Shown here piece after piece: positions 62,517 to 64,000 of a stretch of 64,000 bases of DNA (within the stretch, counting starts at the first letter, position 1; the number at the start of each line of letters is the position of its first letter). This DNA comes from Aquimarina algiphila (GTDB lineage: Bacteria; Bacteroidota; Bacteroidia; Flavobacteriales; Flavobacteriaceae). Under the pieces are notes generated by a model. The model worked only from the letters and a program-made list of their open reading frames with translations. It was not told where the DNA came from and searched no databases. The translations under genes and the position numbers were made by a program. The stretch is taken from positions 1 through 64,000 of the forward strand of contig NZ_VLNR01000024.1 of the NCBI RefSeq assembly GCF_007489275.1. The letters run 5' to 3'.

Positions 62517-63389
62517 TTAGTAGTTTACGATCATATTAGATTTACGATATTGATTTGGAGTTACTCCTTTGGCTCTTTTAAAAATTTGAGAAAAAGCTGA
62601 AGGATTATTAAACCCTGATTCATAGCATATCTGCATAATGGTAACATTACTTTCTAAAAGCATTTTACATGCAAATTCAACCCTTACTTCATATAAAAAT
62701 TCACTATAACTCTTTTTGACTGCATTTTTGAAATAACGACAAAAGGCACTTTTTGATAAATTCGCAACATTAGAAATTTCATCAAGAGAGATATTCTTTG
62801 TAAAATTCAGCATAGTATGCTGAATAATCTTATTCATTCGGTCTTTTTCCTTGGGGTTGGAAGATTTATGCAAATCAAAGTTCGATAATACCTCAACTTC
62901 TTCGGATTTAGAAATTAAACTCAAAATTTGGATCAAAGATGCCATTTGCTCCAAAGAGGATTGATCGAGCATTTTGTGTAAAATATTACTAATAATTTCA
63001 TTTGTTTTTCCTTCAATATGAAGTCCTCCTGAAGCTTTCTCAAACACTCTATTAATAGGATACACATCAGGTATTCTTAAAAAATCTTTTCCTGCAAAAT
63101 CAGGATAAAATTTTAGCACAATAGCCTTAGTCAATAAATCCGTGTCTTTTTCATAAAATTGTTGATCACTTTTCCATACATGAGTAAGTTCTTCTCCTAC
63201 CAAAACCATATCCCCTTTTTGATATGATTTAATACTACTTCCTACATATCTTGTCCCGTAACCTTCAATAATATAAGCTAATTCTTTATGATAGTGTAAT
63301 GGATTCAAAAAAAATGGTAATTCAAAATAGGATACTGAAATCCCAAAATTAGAAGTACGGTCTGAGGAAAGAAATTTAGGCTTAGGCAT
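62517..63389 (-). CDS. AraC family regulator with cupin domain
   Basis: 290 residues. The N-terminal cupin segment (LPFFLNPLHYHKELAYIIEG) is a ligand-binding domain, and the C-terminus has two helix-turn-helix motifs (ISLDEISNVANLSKSAFCRY, NVTIMQICYESGFNNPSAFS). It sits between the GH105-kdu operon and a divergent DUF4861 gene, in the position of a local activator of the uronate locus (inference). Confidence 0.93.
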   Translation of the reverse strand: MPKPKFLSSDRTSNFGISVSYFELPFFLNPLHYHKELAYIIEGYGTRYVGSSIKSYQKGDMVLVGEELTHVWKSDQQFYEKDTDLLTKAIVLKFYPDFAGKDFLRIPDVYPINRVFEKASGGLHIEGKTNEIISNILHKMLDQSSLEQMASLIQILSLISKSEEVEVLSNFDLHKSSNPKEKDRMNKIIQHTMLNFTKNISLDEISNVANLSKSAFCRYFKNAVKKSYSEFLYEVRVEFACKMLLESNVTIMQICYESGFNNPSAFSQIFKRAKGVTPNQYRKSNMIVNY

Positions 63390-63520
63390 TATATAAATTT
63401 TACCAAAAAAGATAAAAATAAATTATTAAATGCAAATATTCATAAAATACTGGTTAATATCTATCTATTATTGTCAATATCATTTTCTTTTCTTTGATCC
63501 TTAAAATCAATGAATTTTTT

Positions 63521-64000
63521 ATGAAACATCATTTTTTAATACTCTTTATAGTATACTATTTTGTTCCATCTCTACTAATCTCTTGTGAAGCAACTGACAA
63601 GTTATATACTATTACAACGGTTAACAATACTAATTTAAAAAGAGAGAAAGAAACTATAGAAATTCAATTAAAAGATGTACCAGAATTTTCTAAAGAAGAA
63701 TATAATAATTTATCAATTTTTGACACTAAAAACAATCTAGTTGTATCACAACTTGTTGATATAGATCAAGATTCAATACAAGATTATATTATTTTTCAAA
63801 CTGATTTTAATCCTAATGAAACTAAAAAGTTTACACTTGTATATCAAAAAGAAACTCAACTAAATAATAAAGTTGATGTACATACTTTTTGCAGAATAGT
63901 TCCAGAAAGAATAGATGATTTTGCCTGGGAAAACGATAAAGTAGCATTTAGAACCTATGGACCAAAATGCCAACAATTATTTGAAGAAGGAAAACCAGGG
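63521..64000 (+). CDS. DUF4861-like lipoprotein (partial, 5' end only)
   Basis: The first 160 codons are in the window and the gene continues to the right. It has a signal peptide with lipobox ISCEATDK. The later part reads VPERIDDFAWENDKVAFRTY followed by GP, the hallmark of the DUF4861 family often found in Bacteroidota polysaccharide loci. The beginning has repeats of charged beta strands (IEIQLKDVPEFSKEEYNNL). Divergent from the AraC gene. The enzymatic role of DUF4861 is not known to me; its place supports membership of the same uronate locus. Confidence 0.75.
   Translation, partial: MKHHFLILFIVYYFVPSLLISCEATDKLYTITTVNNTNLKREKETIEIQLKDVPEFSKEEYNNLSIFDTKNNLVVSQLVDIDQDSIQDYIIFQTDFNPNETKKFTLVYQKETQLNNKVDVHTFCRIVPERIDDFAWENDKVAFRTYGPKCQQLFEEGKPG

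Noticed and set aside
63510..63524. An earlier ATG for the DUF4861 gene
   Set aside because: It is followed by a stop after four codons (ATG AAT TTT TTA TGA); the ATG at 63521 opens the signal peptide.
1..64000. CRISPR arrays, tRNA/rRNA genes and long tandem repeats
   Set aside because: No regularly spaced direct repeats, no cloverleaf-like tRNA sequences and no rRNA segments were recognised by reading; a tool search could still find a short one.

Overview
The window looks like a chromosomal segment of a marine member of the Flavobacteriaceae (Bacteroidota), perhaps Aquimarina-like; the genus is a guess. The grounds are low-GC DNA, scarce Shine-Dalgarno sites, TAnnTTTG-type -7 promoter boxes, lipoproteins that begin C-x-S-D-D-D (the flavobacterial surface-export signal), a SusC/SusD pair, many LytTR/TPR sensor proteins, and family-typical housekeeping genes (aspS, dxs, nrdAB, dgt, tadA). 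No rRNA, tRNA or CRISPR array was seen.

Layout. 0-0.3 kb: the start of a transposase-like gene beside a frameshifted relic of a double-glycine RiPP precursor. 0.3-10.4 kb: two paralogous DUF5018-type surface lipoproteins around a histidine kinase/LytTR pair, then a SusD/SusC pair, all on the minus strand. 10.7-28.7 kb: mostly housekeeping genes (aspS, a ClC channel, cold-shock protein, LytS-type kinase, DnaQ-like exonuclease with a cNMP/CBS/DUF294 protein, tadA, TonB-like protein, dxs, dgt, nrdA, nrdB). 29.3-42.1 kb: an accessory island, described below. 42.3-55.3 kb: mixed functions (MarC, S41 protease, dCMP deaminase, HupE-like, outer-membrane protein, GAF kinase, and an SDR/AraC/SRPBCC cluster under a TetR repressor with a visible operator). 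55.5-56.0 kb: a frameshifted DUF1203 gene. 56.1-64.0 kb: a small uronate-polysaccharide locus (GH105, kduI, kduD, Nramp-like transporter, lyase-like lipoprotein, AraC regulator, start of a DUF4861 protein).

The island is the most interesting part. A minus-strand operon encodes an N-terminally minimal MurE-like ligase, a predicted beta-propeller protein, a protein ending in an S74/endosialidase-type chaperone domain, and a patatin-like phospholipase. After a terminator follows a cholesterol-dependent-cytolysin-like (CDC-like) pore-forming protein. Divergent from the ligase are a sigma factor and a one-TM TPR anti-sigma candidate. Convergent to those are a lipoprotein and an exported TPR-CHAT (caspase-like) protease. 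I found one unusual bipartite promoter (TGTTAACCTTT, 10-11 nt, then [T/G]ACACTAAA) in front of the ligase operon, the cytolysin gene and the lipoprotein-CHAT operon, with a variant at the sigma gene. This ties all these units into one putative regulon. My inference is that a periplasmic signal acts through the TPR-CHAT protease and the TPR anti-sigma protein to release the sigma factor, which then switches on a two-enzyme membrane attack (pore former plus phospholipase) and the ligase. None of this has been tested here.

In the right-hand locus, GH105 would cleave unsaturated uronosyl oligosaccharides, and KduI and KduD would convert the released 4-deoxy-5-keto-uronate towards 2-keto-3-deoxygluconate. 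The adjacent Nramp-fold protein lacks both metal-binding motifs, so its substrate is open. Where the sequence allowed, starts were moved from the longest reading frame to the first ATG consistent with family length or signal peptide.
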